From Dehalococcoidia bacterium (lineage in GTDB: Bacteria; Chloroflexota; Dehalococcoidia; Tepidiformales; Tepidiformaceae): a DNA stretch of 47,388 nt. The stretch spans positions 1 to 47,388 of the forward strand of contig JAJEIT010000080.1 of NCBI GenBank assembly GCA_022827945.1. Reading direction: 5' to 3'. Both the position numbers and the translations under genes were made by a program. Below, one piece after another: positions 17,784 through 26,397 of this stretch. A model generated the notes under the pieces. It worked only from the letters and a program-made list of their open reading frames with translations, was not told the origin of the DNA and did not search any database. How positions within the stretch are numbered: position 1 is the stretch's first letter; each line of letters begins with the position of its first letter.

Positions 17784-20057
17784 GTGACCGACACCCTGGC
17801 TCGTATCTGCGCCCGCAGGCCCTGGTGGACGGTCGCCCTCTGGGGATTGGCCGTTCTCGTCGGTCTCGTGCTGGTTCGGGAGCTGCTCGGGAGCGCTACC
17901 ACCACCGAGTTCACCCTCACGACCAGTGTTGAAGCGACCCGGGCAGCCGACCTGCTCGAGGACCGTCTCCGCGGTCCCGAGCCCGTCACCGAGGTCGTCG
18001 TCGTCCAGTCCGGCTCCCTCACCGTGGACGACGCCGCGTTCCGCGAGAAGGTCGAGTCCGTCTACGAGGAAATACGGGGCCTGGGGTCTGATGTCGTGGC
18101 GACGGCGCGGCACTACTACCAGGGGACCGACGAAGCCCTGGTCTCCGCCGACCGCAGGACCACCATCCTCCCGCTCGTGCTCGCGGGAACCCTTGAGGAG
18201 GCGACAGACAACGTCACCGACTTGGTCGAAGTCGTCGAGCACGCGGACGCCGGGGACGACTTCCGCGTCCTCACGGTGGGGACCGCCAGCATCGCCCACG
18301 AATCAAACGAGCTGGCGCAGGAGGACCTGGAGCGAGGGGAGGTCTTCGGCGTTCCCATCGCCATGCTGGTGCTGCTGTTCCTCTTCGGCGCCGTGGTTGC
18401 TGCCCTGGTGCCCCTCGGTCTGGCCCTGGTGTCCATCGCCATCGCGCTGGGGATAGCGGCCCTCGTGGGCCAGGTCATGGACCTGATCTTCTTCATCACC
18501 CTGATGATCACGATGATCGGGCTGGCTGTCGGCATCGACTACTCGCTCATCATCATCTCCCGCTTCCGCGAGGAGATGGACCGCGGCCTGGACAAGATCC
18601 AGGCCGCCGAGCGAGCGGGCGCGACCGCTGGCCGCACCGTTCTCTTCAGCGGCCTGACCGTGGTCGTGGCGCTCATCGGCATGCTCATCGTTCCCGCCTC
18701 CTTCTTCCAGTCGATCGGCCTGGGCGCCATCATCGTCGTCCTCGTCGCCCTGGCCGCGACACTGACCCTGCTTCCCGCCCTGCTTGCCCTGCTCGGTTCC
18801 AACGTCAACCGGCTCTCCCTCCCCTTCGTGCGGAGGCGGCTGGAAGCGGCCGGGAATGAGGCCTCCGGCGATGGCTTCTGGGAGGCCATCACCCGCATCG
18901 TGGTCAGGTACCCCGTCGTCAGTGTGATCGTCGTCGCCGCTCCCTTGCTCGTCGCTGCCTACTTCTACTTCGAGATCGACACCGGTCTGAACGGCGTCGA
19001 CGTTTTCCCCGAGGGCGCCCAGACTCGCGAGGCCTTCTTCGTGCTGGAGGAAGAGTTCTCCTTCGGCCTGGTCACGCCCGCCGAGATCGTGATCGATGGC
19101 GCCGTCAACTCGCCCGCCGTCAGGGACGCGATCAACGCCCTACAGGAGTCGATCGCGGCAGACGACCGCTACACCGTGCTGCTGCCGGAGCAACTGCTCA
19201 GCGCCGACGACCTCGCCGTCCTGCGGCAGGGTGGCTACCAGATCTTGCCGTCGGGCCTCGTCATCAATCCCGCCGGCGACCTTGCCTATCTCTCTGTGGC
19301 CCCTCCCGGCGAGCCCAGCGCCCGGCCCGCCGTCGAGGCCGTCGAGGACCTTCGCGGCGAGTACATTCCCGCCGCCTTTGCTGGCGTCGGGGCCGAGGTC
19401 TACGTCGGTGGCCGGACGGCCCTCACCGTCGACATCTTCGACGTGGTCGATACCTACACGCCTATCGTGTTCGCGTTCGTGCTCGGCATCAGCTTCCTCA
19501 TCCTCATGCTGGTCTTCCGCTCCATCGTGATCCCCATCAAGGCCATCATCATGAACCTGCTCTCGGTTGGCGCCGCCTACGGGTTGCTGGTCCTCGTGTT
19601 CCAGAAGAGCGGCGGCATCTTCGGTTTCCAGCATGCAGAGGCCATCGACGCCTGGATTCCCCTCTTCCTCTTCTCCATCCTCTTCGGCCTCTCCATGGAC
19701 TACCACGTCTTCCTCCTCAGCCGCATCCGTGAGCGCTACGACGAAACCGGGGACAACGCGGGGGCAGTGGCCTACGGACTGCGCTCGACCGCCGGGCTCA
19801 TTACCGGCGCCGCGCTCATCATGGTCGTCGTGTTCGGCGCCTTCGCCTCCGGCAAAACCATCATCAATCAGCAGGTCGGCTTCGGGCTTGCGGTCGCCAT
19901 CTTCCTCGACGCGACTCTCGTCCGCTCCGTTCTCGTGCCGGCCAGCATGGAGCTGTTGGGCGGACGCAACTGGTACCTTCCCTCGTGGCTCAACTGGCTC
20001 CCGGACCTGCGCATTGAGGCCGAGGAGAGTCCCGCCCAGGGGTCGGCCGGCAAATGA
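17784..20057 (+). CDS. MMPL/RND-family transporter
   Basis: The 757-residue membrane protein has two repeats, each with one leading helix, a large extracytoplasmic loop and five helices. The MMPL signature Asp-Tyr pairs appear in LAVGIDYSLIIISRFREEMD (near residue 250) and LFGLSMDYHVFLLSRIRERY (near 636), where such residues relay protons. The leading helices are WWTVALWGLAVLVGLVLVRE and, after residue 370, a VVSVIVVAAPLLVAAY segment. Such pumps export lipids or hydrophobic compounds. It starts with GTG, ten bases after AGGGAGG, and overlaps the following oxygenase by ATGA, so the two are probably coupled. The substrate is unknown. Confidence 0.93.
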   Translation: MTDTLARICARRPWWTVALWGLAVLVGLVLVRELLGSATTTEFTLTTSVEATRAADLLEDRLRGPEPVTEVVVVQSGSLTVDDAAFREKVESVYEEIRGLGSDVVATARHYYQGTDEALVSADRRTTILPLVLAGTLEEATDNVTDLVEVVEHADAGDDFRVLTVGTASIAHESNELAQEDLERGEVFGVPIAMLVLLFLFGAVVAALVPLGLALVSIAIALGIAALVGQVMDLIFFITLMITMIGLAVGIDYSLIIISRFREEMDRGLDKIQAAERAGATAGRTVLFSGLTVVVALIGMLIVPASFFQSIGLGAIIVVLVALAATLTLLPALLALLGSNVNRLSLPFVRRRLEAAGNEASGDGFWEAITRIVVRYPVVSVIVVAAPLLVAAYFYFEIDTGLNGVDVFPEGAQTREAFFVLEEEFSFGLVTPAEIVIDGAVNSPAVRDAINALQESIAADDRYTVLLPEQLLSADDLAVLRQGGYQILPSGLVINPAGDLAYLSVAPPGEPSARPAVEAVEDLRGEYIPAAFAGVGAEVYVGGRTALTVDIFDVVDTYTPIVFAFVLGISFLILMLVFRSIVIPIKAIIMNLLSVGAAYGLLVLVFQKSGGIFGFQHAEAIDAWIPLFLFSILFGLSMDYHVFLLSRIRERYDETGDNAGAVAYGLRSTAGLITGAALIMVVVFGAFASGKTIINQQVGFGLAVAIFLDATLVRSVLVPASMELLGGRNWYLPSWLNWLPDLRIEAEESPAQGSAGK

Positions 20058-21241
20058 CGATGCCTAGCGACTACCTCGAGGGCTATGAGCAGGCCCGTCA
20101 CGTCAATCCGGAGTTGGCCGAGAACTACGTCGCCCACACGACGATCGGGGATCCTGAGGCCGACGCGATGATGGCCGAGCTCGCCACCATCGACGCGGAC
20201 GAGGGCTTTCGCTTCCTCAAGGCAGGCATGGACGAAGAATGGGACGTTCTCCGCGACGCCCCTGCAACGGTCCAGAGTTTCTTCCGGAGCATCGAGACCC
20301 CTCCGGATTGGGTGGACCTCGAATCCTTCAACGCCGGCGTCCGCCTCTTCCACAAGAACTCGAAGTTGTTGCTCGCCGGCATGCTCGGAGGCGTCCTCGT
20401 CGAGGGTTTCTCGACAAACATCGCGAAGTCGTTCTTCATCACCGGACGGCTTCGCGACCAGGGCGTCAGGCGGCTGCAACAGAACAACCGGCAGATGATC
20501 GAGCTCTTCTTCCCGGGCGGCATGATGCGCCAGGGCGACGGCTGGAAGCTCTCCGTACGAGTGCGCCTGGTTCATGCCCAGGTCAGACGCCTGCTGGCCC
20601 AGTCCGCCGACTGGGAGCACGACGCATGGGGTGTGCCTCTCAGTGCGGCCCACGTGGGATTCGCCATTACTGCCTTCTCCGCGCGCCTGCTCAAGCACAT
20701 GCGGAGCCTGGGCGCGCGGTACAGCGAGGAAGAAGCCAGGAGCTTCATGCAGATCTGGCGTTACTCCGGCCACCTCATGGGCATCCCCGACTCGATCCTG
20801 TACGAGGACGAAGAGAGCGCCCTCGAGCTCTTCCGTATCGGCCTCCTCTGCGAGCCGCCCCCGAGCATCGAATCGGTTGTGCTTGCCAACTCGCTGGTCA
20901 ACTCAGCCCCTCTCGTTGCCGGGATCACCTCGTCCGAGGAGCGGCGCAACCTCTCCGGGTACGTCTACCACGTCTCCCGCGCCCTCATCGGCAAGGAGCT
21001 CGCGCACCAGCTCAACTACCCGCCCGAGCCGGCCCGCTTCGGCACCTCCTTTGGGGTGCTCGCCTGGTTCCGCGTGAACGAAAAGTACGAAGCCCTCATG
21101 CACCGGCTCTTCCCCTCCCGCGCCCGTGACAGCGACTTCGCCAACTTCTCCCAGCTCTTCGATGTCACCAACTACGACGAGGAAGGCATCAGCTACCGGC
21201 TGCCGACGCACGTTTACGCCGAAGAGTCGAAGCGCTGGTAA
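20054..21241 (+). CDS. MpaB/Lcp-like oxygenase (DUF2236 family)
   Basis: The 395-residue product resembles the DUF2236 family that includes latex-clearing protein and the fungal MpaB oxygenase. The family-type segment RVRLVHAQVRRLL near residue 175 holds the His expected to bind haem, and GGVLVEGFSTNIAKSFFITG and FMQIWRYSGHLMGIPDSIL are also family-like. No signal peptide is seen, so it is probably cytoplasmic. It overlaps the MMPL gene by four bases; a second ATG two codons on is also possible. By analogy it may cleave an unsaturated lipid or isoprenoid, but the substrate is inference. Confidence 0.85.
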   Translation: MTMPSDYLEGYEQARHVNPELAENYVAHTTIGDPEADAMMAELATIDADEGFRFLKAGMDEEWDVLRDAPATVQSFFRSIETPPDWVDLESFNAGVRLFHKNSKLLLAGMLGGVLVEGFSTNIAKSFFITGRLRDQGVRRLQQNNRQMIELFFPGGMMRQGDGWKLSVRVRLVHAQVRRLLAQSADWEHDAWGVPLSAAHVGFAITAFSARLLKHMRSLGARYSEEEARSFMQIWRYSGHLMGIPDSILYEDEESALELFRIGLLCEPPPSIESVVLANSLVNSAPLVAGITSSEERRNLSGYVYHVSRALIGKELAHQLNYPPEPARFGTSFGVLAWFRVNEKYEALMHRLFPSRARDSDFANFSQLFDVTNYDEEGISYRLPTHVYAEESKRW

Positions 21242-21317
21242 GACCAGCGCCGCCGCGTACGCTCGCGCGACGCCTGCTCTAGGATCCTTCCCGCACTCAC
21301 CCGCCACGGAGGCCGCC

Positions 21318-22358
21318 ATGGAATCCTTGCACGTCCAGACCGCCGACCTGCGCATGCACTACCTCCAGCAGGGAACCGGTGAGCCCGTCATCTTCCTGCA
21401 CGGCTTCCCCGAGACCTCCTACGAGTGGCGCAAGCAGTTCCCCGCCCTCGCCGGCGACTACGCCCTCTTCGCTCCCGACACCCGCGGCTTCGGCGGCACC
21501 GACAAGCCGGGCGTCCGCATCAACCGCACGATGCTCGCGCGGGACATCGTCAACTTCATGGACGCCCTGGACATCGAGCGCGCCGCCGTCGTCGCCCACG
21601 ACTGGGGCGGCATCATCGCCTTCAAGCTCGCCATCGATTGGCCCGAGCGCGTCACTCGCCTGGCCATGCTCGATACGCTCTGCACGGTCTGGGCGCCGGC
21701 CGGCGCGCACGGTTACTGGTTCAAGGCCGAGCCCCTCCCGGAGGAGTTCTTCGCTGCCCACCACCGCGGCTTCATCGAGAGCATCTTCACCGGGGGCTCC
21801 GAGCCGCCGCTCCCCGGCCGTCCCCAGTCTCCCTGGCCCAGCGCCCGGCCCAACCCCGACGCCAGCCCATGGGCCACTCCCGAGGACATCGAGGAGTACG
21901 CACGCGCCTTCGCCGATCCCCTCAGCCACTTCCACGCCATCTCCTACTACCGCTACGGCCTCCCCTTCCACCGCGTTGTCGAGGACGCCTCCGCCCCCCA
22001 CGGCGAGCGGTACGAGTCCCTGAGCGAGCGCGATGTCGCCGAAATGTGGCTCCACCCCGAGGGTCTCGAGCAGCATCCCAACTTCGGCGACTCCCACGAC
22101 TACGGCCCCGAGGACCGCCACAAGACGTTCGAGGCCCCCGTCCTCTGGATGTTCGGCCAGTACATGGCGGGACGCATCGGCACCGAGGGGGCCGATCGCG
22201 AGCACGCCATCCCTCGCGGCAACCCCTTCGTCGACCAGTTCAGCCGCTACTTCCCCGACCTGCGCGTCCGCCGCGTGAACGCCGGCCACTTCTTCCCCGA
22301 GGAAGCGCCCGAGGTCACGAACGAGGCGCTCCAGGCCTTCCTCGCGGGCGCTATCTAG
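21318..22358 (+). CDS. Alpha/beta hydrolase, epoxide hydrolase or haloacid dehalogenase type
   Basis: The 346-residue enzyme has the HGFPE oxyanion motif near residues 27-31 and the nucleophile motif VVAHDWGGIIAFKLA, with Asp in HDWGG near residue 97, which marks epoxide hydrolases and alkyl-halide dehalogenases rather than serine esterases. The catalytic His is probably in NAGHFFPEEAPEV near the C-terminus. A long insertion, PPLPGRPQSPWPSARP onward, makes the cap larger than usual. The ATG follows a GGAGG site. A TAGGAT box at 21280-21285 could be a promoter element. The substrate is not known. Confidence 0.85.
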   Translation: MESLHVQTADLRMHYLQQGTGEPVIFLHGFPETSYEWRKQFPALAGDYALFAPDTRGFGGTDKPGVRINRTMLARDIVNFMDALDIERAAVVAHDWGGIIAFKLAIDWPERVTRLAMLDTLCTVWAPAGAHGYWFKAEPLPEEFFAAHHRGFIESIFTGGSEPPLPGRPQSPWPSARPNPDASPWATPEDIEEYARAFADPLSHFHAISYYRYGLPFHRVVEDASAPHGERYESLSERDVAEMWLHPEGLEQHPNFGDSHDYGPEDRHKTFEAPVLWMFGQYMAGRIGTEGADREHAIPRGNPFVDQFSRYFPDLRVRRVNAGHFFPEEAPEVTNEALQAFLAGAI

Positions 22359-22379
22359 CGTTATGCCGGCCAGAGCATA

Positions 22380-22407
22380 TTGCGCCGCGTTCCCCATCCC
22401 GTAACAT
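22380..22407 (+). promoter_or_regulatory. Putative promoter of the aldehyde oxidoreductase gene
   Basis: TTGCGC at 22380-22385 and TAACAT at 22402-22407 are separated by 16 bases and resemble -35 and -10 hexamers. They would give a leader of about 45 bases ending with GGAGAAGG before the ATG. The match is partial and is read by eye only. Confidence 0.4.
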
Positions 22408-22458
22408 CCGCCCCACACTATCGACCCGCTCACGCACGCGGAGAAGGGGTACCCATTC

Positions 22459-24348
22459 ATGGCTGATTCCAACGGAAACGGAGCCATCGAAACCGGCTAC
22501 AACGGCAAGATGCTCGTCGTCGACCTGACGAGCGGCGAAATCAACATCGAGCATCCCGACGAGTCGCTCTATCGCGAGTATCTCGGCGGCTACGGCATCG
22601 GCGCGCGCATGCTCTGGGATCGCGTTCCTGCAGGCGTCGACCCCCTCGCGCCCGAGAACATGCTCGGCATGCTCCCCGGCCTCCTCACCGGCACGCCCCT
22701 CTTCGGACAGCGCTGGCAGGTCGTCTGCAAGAGCCCCCTCACCGGTGGCTGGGGCGACGCCAACTGCGGCGGCGACTTTGGCGGCGTCCTCAAGCTCGCG
22801 GGCTGGGACGGCGTGGTCTTCTTCGGCAAGGCCGATCGCCCCACCTACCTCCTCATCGAGGACGACAACGTCGAGCTCCGCGACGCCAGCGACCTCTGGG
22901 GCACCGGCGCCATCGAGAGCGAGATGGAGCTCAAGGGTCGTCACGGCAAGCGCGCCAGCGTCGCCAACATCGGCCAGGCCGGCGAGACGCTTTCCCTCAT
23001 CAGCGGCGTCTGCAACGACCACGGCCGGCTCGCCGCCCGCTCCGGCGTCGGCGCCGTCATGGGCTCGAAGAACCTGAAGGCCGTCGTTGCCGTCGCAGAG
23101 CGCAAGATCATTTCCCAGACGCCGGAGACCATCAAGATGCTCCGCGCCAACCTGGACGACATGGTCAAGCCGCTCAAGGACTTCTTCTCGAACTTCGGCA
23201 CCACCGGCATCACCGCCGGCAGCGCCCTCAACGGCGACTCCCCGGTCAAGAACTGGGGAGGCGTCGGCGTGGTCGACTTCCCCCAGGAGGTCTCCAGCCA
23301 GATCGACGGCGGCTCCATGATCAACCCCAAGATGGAGAAGAAGTACGGCTGCTGGCACTGCCCGATCGCCTGCGGCGCCGAGTCGGTCGAGTCCACCAAC
23401 GAGAAGTACCCGTACCCGCACCACACGCACCGCCCCGAGTACGAGGCCATGGCCTCCTACGGGACGATGAACCTGATGAACGACCCCGACGCCCTGATCT
23501 ACCTGAACCACCTCTGCAACGAGTACGGGTTCGACGTGATCAGCGCGGGCGTCACCGCTTCCTTCGCCATCGAGTGCTACGAGGCCGGCATCCTCACCAA
23601 GGAGGACACCGACGGCCTCGAGCTCACCTGGGGCAACGCCGAGGCCATCGTCGAGCTCACGAAGATGATGGGCGAGCGCCGCGGCATCGGCGACGTCCTC
23701 GCCGACGGGGTCAAGGTCGCCGCCGAGAAGATAGGCGCCGGCTCCGATGCCTACGGCATGCACATCGGCGGCCAGGAGCTGCCGATGCACGACCCGAAGC
23801 TCCAGCCGGAGTTCCACACGACCTACAAGCTCGACCCGACCCCGGGTCGCCACACCCAGTACGAGGGCAACCGCCGCGTCGGCACCATCCCGCCCGCCCC
23901 CCAGGACTCGAAGGACTACAACGGTCGCGGCGAGCACCACAAGGCGGCGAGCGAGTACATGCACGTCGTGAACGCCGGCGGCATGTGCCAGTTCATCATG
24001 ATGACCGCCAACACGGCGAACATCCCCGACTGGTTCAACGCCGTCACGGGCTGGGACATGGACATCGACGAGGCCATGCAGGTCGGCGAGCGCATCGCCA
24101 ACCTGCGCATGGCCTACGAGGTGCGCGAGGGCGGCAACCCCCGCCAGCGCCCCGTGCCCACTCGCGTCACCGGCGAGACCAACGAGGCCACGCACACCGG
24201 GCCGCTCGAGGGCGTCAACCTCGACACCGAGCGGCTTGAGGTCGACTTCCTCAACGCCTGCGACTGGGACACCGACAGCTGCAAGCCCTCCGCCTCCAAG
24301 CTGGAGTCGCTGGGCCTGTCCGAGGTGGCCGAGGCGCTTCACGCCTAG
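22459..24348 (+). CDS. Tungsten-type aldehyde:ferredoxin oxidoreductase
   Basis: The 629-residue enzyme belongs to the AOR family, which oxidises aldehydes to acids with a tungsto-bispterin and a [4Fe-4S] cluster. The N-terminal domain reads LVVDLTSGEI, LGGYGIGARML and KSPLTGGWGDANCGGDFGGV. The cluster motif C-x2-C-x3-C is in YGCWHCPIACGAES near residues 296-305, with the fourth cysteine probably in FLNACDWDTD near residue 601. HIGGQELPMHDPK and ARSGVGAVMGSKNLKAVVAV are typical pterin-binding parts. The gene is monocistronic, with its own promoter-like boxes and a strong downstream palindrome. Pterin synthesis genes (moaD, moaE) lie 7 kb away. Confidence 0.95.
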   Translation: MADSNGNGAIETGYNGKMLVVDLTSGEINIEHPDESLYREYLGGYGIGARMLWDRVPAGVDPLAPENMLGMLPGLLTGTPLFGQRWQVVCKSPLTGGWGDANCGGDFGGVLKLAGWDGVVFFGKADRPTYLLIEDDNVELRDASDLWGTGAIESEMELKGRHGKRASVANIGQAGETLSLISGVCNDHGRLAARSGVGAVMGSKNLKAVVAVAERKIISQTPETIKMLRANLDDMVKPLKDFFSNFGTTGITAGSALNGDSPVKNWGGVGVVDFPQEVSSQIDGGSMINPKMEKKYGCWHCPIACGAESVESTNEKYPYPHHTHRPEYEAMASYGTMNLMNDPDALIYLNHLCNEYGFDVISAGVTASFAIECYEAGILTKEDTDGLELTWGNAEAIVELTKMMGERRGIGDVLADGVKVAAEKIGAGSDAYGMHIGGQELPMHDPKLQPEFHTTYKLDPTPGRHTQYEGNRRVGTIPPAPQDSKDYNGRGEHHKAASEYMHVVNAGGMCQFIMMTANTANIPDWFNAVTGWDMDIDEAMQVGERIANLRMAYEVREGGNPRQRPVPTRVTGETNEATHTGPLEGVNLDTERLEVDFLNACDWDTDSCKPSASKLESLGLSEVAEALHA

Positions 24349-24370
24349 GCTCGAACCGGCGCAACGAACC

Positions 24371-24396
24371 GAAGGGCGGCCCCGGGGCCGCCCTTC
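24371..24396 (+). terminator. Perfect 13-bp stem palindrome after AOR
   Basis: GAAGGGCGGCCCC (24371-24383) is followed at once by its exact reverse complement GGGGCCGCCCTTC (24384-24396). It sits 22 bases after the AOR stop, so a terminator is likely, although no T run follows and the sequence would work on either strand. Confidence 0.65.
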
Positions 24397-24451
24397 GCGA
24401 TCCCCGCACTCGCTGACGGTTTGCCAATGGGGGTACCCTTGGCGGCCAGGC

Positions 24452-25072
24452 ATGAGCGCGACCAGCACCGCCACCTATCCCCAGGCCATCGCCGGCGACG
24501 GCCTTGAGCTGCGTCCATGGGACGAGGATCTGCTGGCGCAGCTCGCGCAGTGGGGCGAACGCGGCTTCCCCTTCCACGCCTTCGACCTCGGCCACCTGCG
24601 CGACCCCGCTCGCGCCCGCGCCGACCTGCGGCGCGCCCGCGAGGCCGGCCCCCACCGTCACTTCGTCGCCTGCGAAGGCGACACCGCCGTCGGTCGCGTT
24701 TCCGTCAACCTGCACGACCGCGCCGGGCTCTACCTCTGGGCAGTTCATGTTCCCCCCGAACATGAAGGCCGAGGCGTTTGCCGCCGCATGATGGCCGCGC
24801 TCATCGAGTGGCTGGAGGCGGAGTACCCCGGCCCAGACTTCGTCCTCACCACCAACACCTTCGCCGAGCACGCCCACCGCGCCTACCAGGCGCTTGGCTT
24901 CAGGGTCGCCGAGACCCGCTGGCACTACGACAGGCCCCTCGCCGAACAGCTCTGGCGCGTCCCGCGCGAGCAGCGCAAGGCCATCGAGAAGCACCTGCGC
25001 TTCCACAACGGGCGCTGGGAGGTGCGGACGCACCTCATGTCCCGACCGCAGGGCTGGTCCGCTCCCGCCTAG
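24452..25072 (+). CDS. GNAT-family N-acetyltransferase
   Basis: The 206-residue product carries the GNAT acetyl-CoA-binding motif A in VPPEHEGRGVCRRMMAALIE near residues 109-128 and motif B in AHRAYQALGFRVAETRWHY. The open frame continues upstream into AOR, but the ATG at this position is preceded by sequence unrelated to protein and by a TACCCT box. The target amine is unknown. The gene is convergent with the next one; the two stop codons are the two strands of one CTAG. Confidence 0.85.
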   Translation: MSATSTATYPQAIAGDGLELRPWDEDLLAQLAQWGERGFPFHAFDLGHLRDPARARADLRRAREAGPHRHFVACEGDTAVGRVSVNLHDRAGLYLWAVHVPPEHEGRGVCRRMMAALIEWLEAEYPGPDFVLTTNTFAEHAHRAYQALGFRVAETRWHYDRPLAEQLWRVPREQRKAIEKHLRFHNGRWEVRTHLMSRPQGWSAPA

Positions 25073-26196
25073 CCCGCGGGCGGCGCGATCCCAAGGCGCC
25101 GGTCGTTCTCGAGCCAGGCCTGGTCGGCGAGCGCCATCAAACCCCCGCTCAGGAGTGAGTGGCCCCCGGCCAGGACCGGCACCTCGGCCGCCGCCAACGC
25201 CGCCGTCAGGTCGCGAAGCCACGGGTCCGACACCCTCTCGGGCGCCAGCAGGTCGCCCTGGAACCGGTCCTCGCGGCTCGCCCGCGACCCCGCGTGCGCC
25301 AGGAGGACGCGCGTATCCAGCACGGCCCCGTCCGCGAGTGACGCCAGCTCGTCCGCGAACCGCTCCATCCCCACCTCCTCCAGAAGCCTCCCCACCAGCG
25401 AGCGAGCCGTGTGACCCTCGGGTGCGCTCGCCATGCCGCGCTCCTCGCTCACGATCCGCACGCGGCAGGCGGTCTCCCGCTCGAGGTGCGCCCACGTCGC
25501 GCTCGCCACGCGACCGGCCACCAGGATCTCTGCGTCGGGGTCGCAGAGCAGCGGCATGAGCGCCCGGTACGGCGCAAGCGGCAGCGACTCCTCCGCTGGC
25601 AGCGCTTCGCGAATAGCCTCAGGAGTCGCCTCGCTGAGCGCGAGCACCACCAGGTCGGCGGGTGTGTCGAGGTCGAACGCCGTCCGCACCGACCGCGGCA
25701 GCACCGTCACCTTGCACCCCGCCTCCTCCCGGAGCCGTCGCGGGAGCACGTTGTCCCGCTCGAACGGCCCCACCCGCGCCAGTGCCGTTGCGGGCGAGCA
25801 TGCCGTCAGGTCCGACGAGTAGAAGTTGTTCGTCACCGCCACGTTTCCGCCCTTCGCGAGCGCTTCCCGCACTGCGGCGAAGTCCTCCGCCGTCAGGAGG
25901 GGCAGTGCTCCCGCCCCCATCACCGCCACCGCCTCCGCTCCCAGCTTCCCCACCAGCCCCAGCACCCGCTCCCGCAGCGAGAACGCCTCCCCGGCCGGGT
26001 CGTGGTCGACCGTGTAGCCGTCGCCGCCGGCGATGCTGGCGTCGTCGGTCGCCAGCACCACGCTCCCGAACCCGCCGTCGCGCGCGGCCTGCGCGCTCAC
26101 CCCCGCCGCCGCCAGACGGGCGCGCGCCACCATCCCCTCGGCCGCGCCGGTCCCGGCGCCGCCGTGCAGCAGGATCAGGGCCGCCCCGTCGTCCAT
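25069..26196 (-). CDS. Unrecognised two-part protein with nucleotidyltransferase-like N-terminal half
   Basis: The 375-residue product cannot be named with confidence. The first 200 residues resemble a GT-A-fold nucleotidyltransferase such as CofC/FbiD or MobA: VVLATDDASIAGGDGYTVD, AVAVMGAGALPLLTAEDF, TNNFYSSDLTACSP and especially FDLDTPADLVVLA, which matches the D-x-DTPxDL pattern of that family. The second half (residues 200-375) has LVAGRVASATWAHLERETAC and ends AGGHSLLSGGLMALADQAWL, which I do not recognise. No signal peptide or membrane helix is seen. The ATG is preceded on its strand by TAAGGT and AGGCGG. It stands alone between convergent and divergent neighbours. Confidence 0.55.
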   Translation of the reverse strand: MDDGAALILLHGGAGTGAAEGMVARARLAAAGVSAQAARDGGFGSVVLATDDASIAGGDGYTVDHDPAGEAFSLRERVLGLVGKLGAEAVAVMGAGALPLLTAEDFAAVREALAKGGNVAVTNNFYSSDLTACSPATALARVGPFERDNVLPRRLREEAGCKVTVLPRSVRTAFDLDTPADLVVLALSEATPEAIREALPAEESLPLAPYRALMPLLCDPDAEILVAGRVASATWAHLERETACRVRIVSEERGMASAPEGHTARSLVGRLLEEVGMERFADELASLADGAVLDTRVLLAHAGSRASREDRFQGDLLAPERVSDPWLRDLTAALAAAEVPVLAGGHSLLSGGLMALADQAWLENDRRLGIAPPAG

Positions 26197-26213
26197 CCGC
26201 CTACCTTAAGGGC

Positions 26214-26241
26214 TTGACATCGCGAACATATGTACTAGGCT
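26214..26241 (+). promoter_or_regulatory. Promoter of the rplI-dnaB operon
   Basis: A perfect -35 box TTGACA (26214-26219) and TAGGCT (26236-26241) lie 16 bases apart. Transcription would start near 26248, giving a leader of about 150 bases before rplI. It is the best sigma-70-type promoter I can see in the window. Confidence 0.6.
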
Positions 26242-26274
26242 CGTGTTAAGTGTTCACAGAAGCCGGGGAGGCCA

Positions 26275-26340
26275 GTGAAACCTTCAGCGCCACTCGCCGG
26301 AAGCTTCACACGGATGGGGTGTAGAGCGTTGAGCACCTAA
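26275..26340 (+). CDS. Possible 21-codon leader ORF before rplI
   Basis: Inside the 150-base leader there is a GTG preceded by GGGGAGG with only three bases spacing, and an open frame of 21 codons (VKPSAPLAGSFTRMGCRALS plus one Thr) ending in TAA. The stop lies 57 bases before the rplI ATG. It may be a leader peptide or a chance ORF; nothing else supports it. Confidence 0.2.
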   Translation: MKPSAPLAGSFTRMGCRALST

Positions 26341-26397
26341 GATCGCCTCACTATCGTCGCTCGCAGGCCGACTGCGGACGACGCAGAGGTCATAGCC

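Noticed and set aside
22351..24474. 707-codon minus-strand open frame antisense to the aldehyde oxidoreductase gene.
   Set aside because: The high GC content leaves few stops on the opposite strand. The product is low-complexity (Val/Ala/Gly/Asp-rich) with no family features, and the + strand gene is certain.
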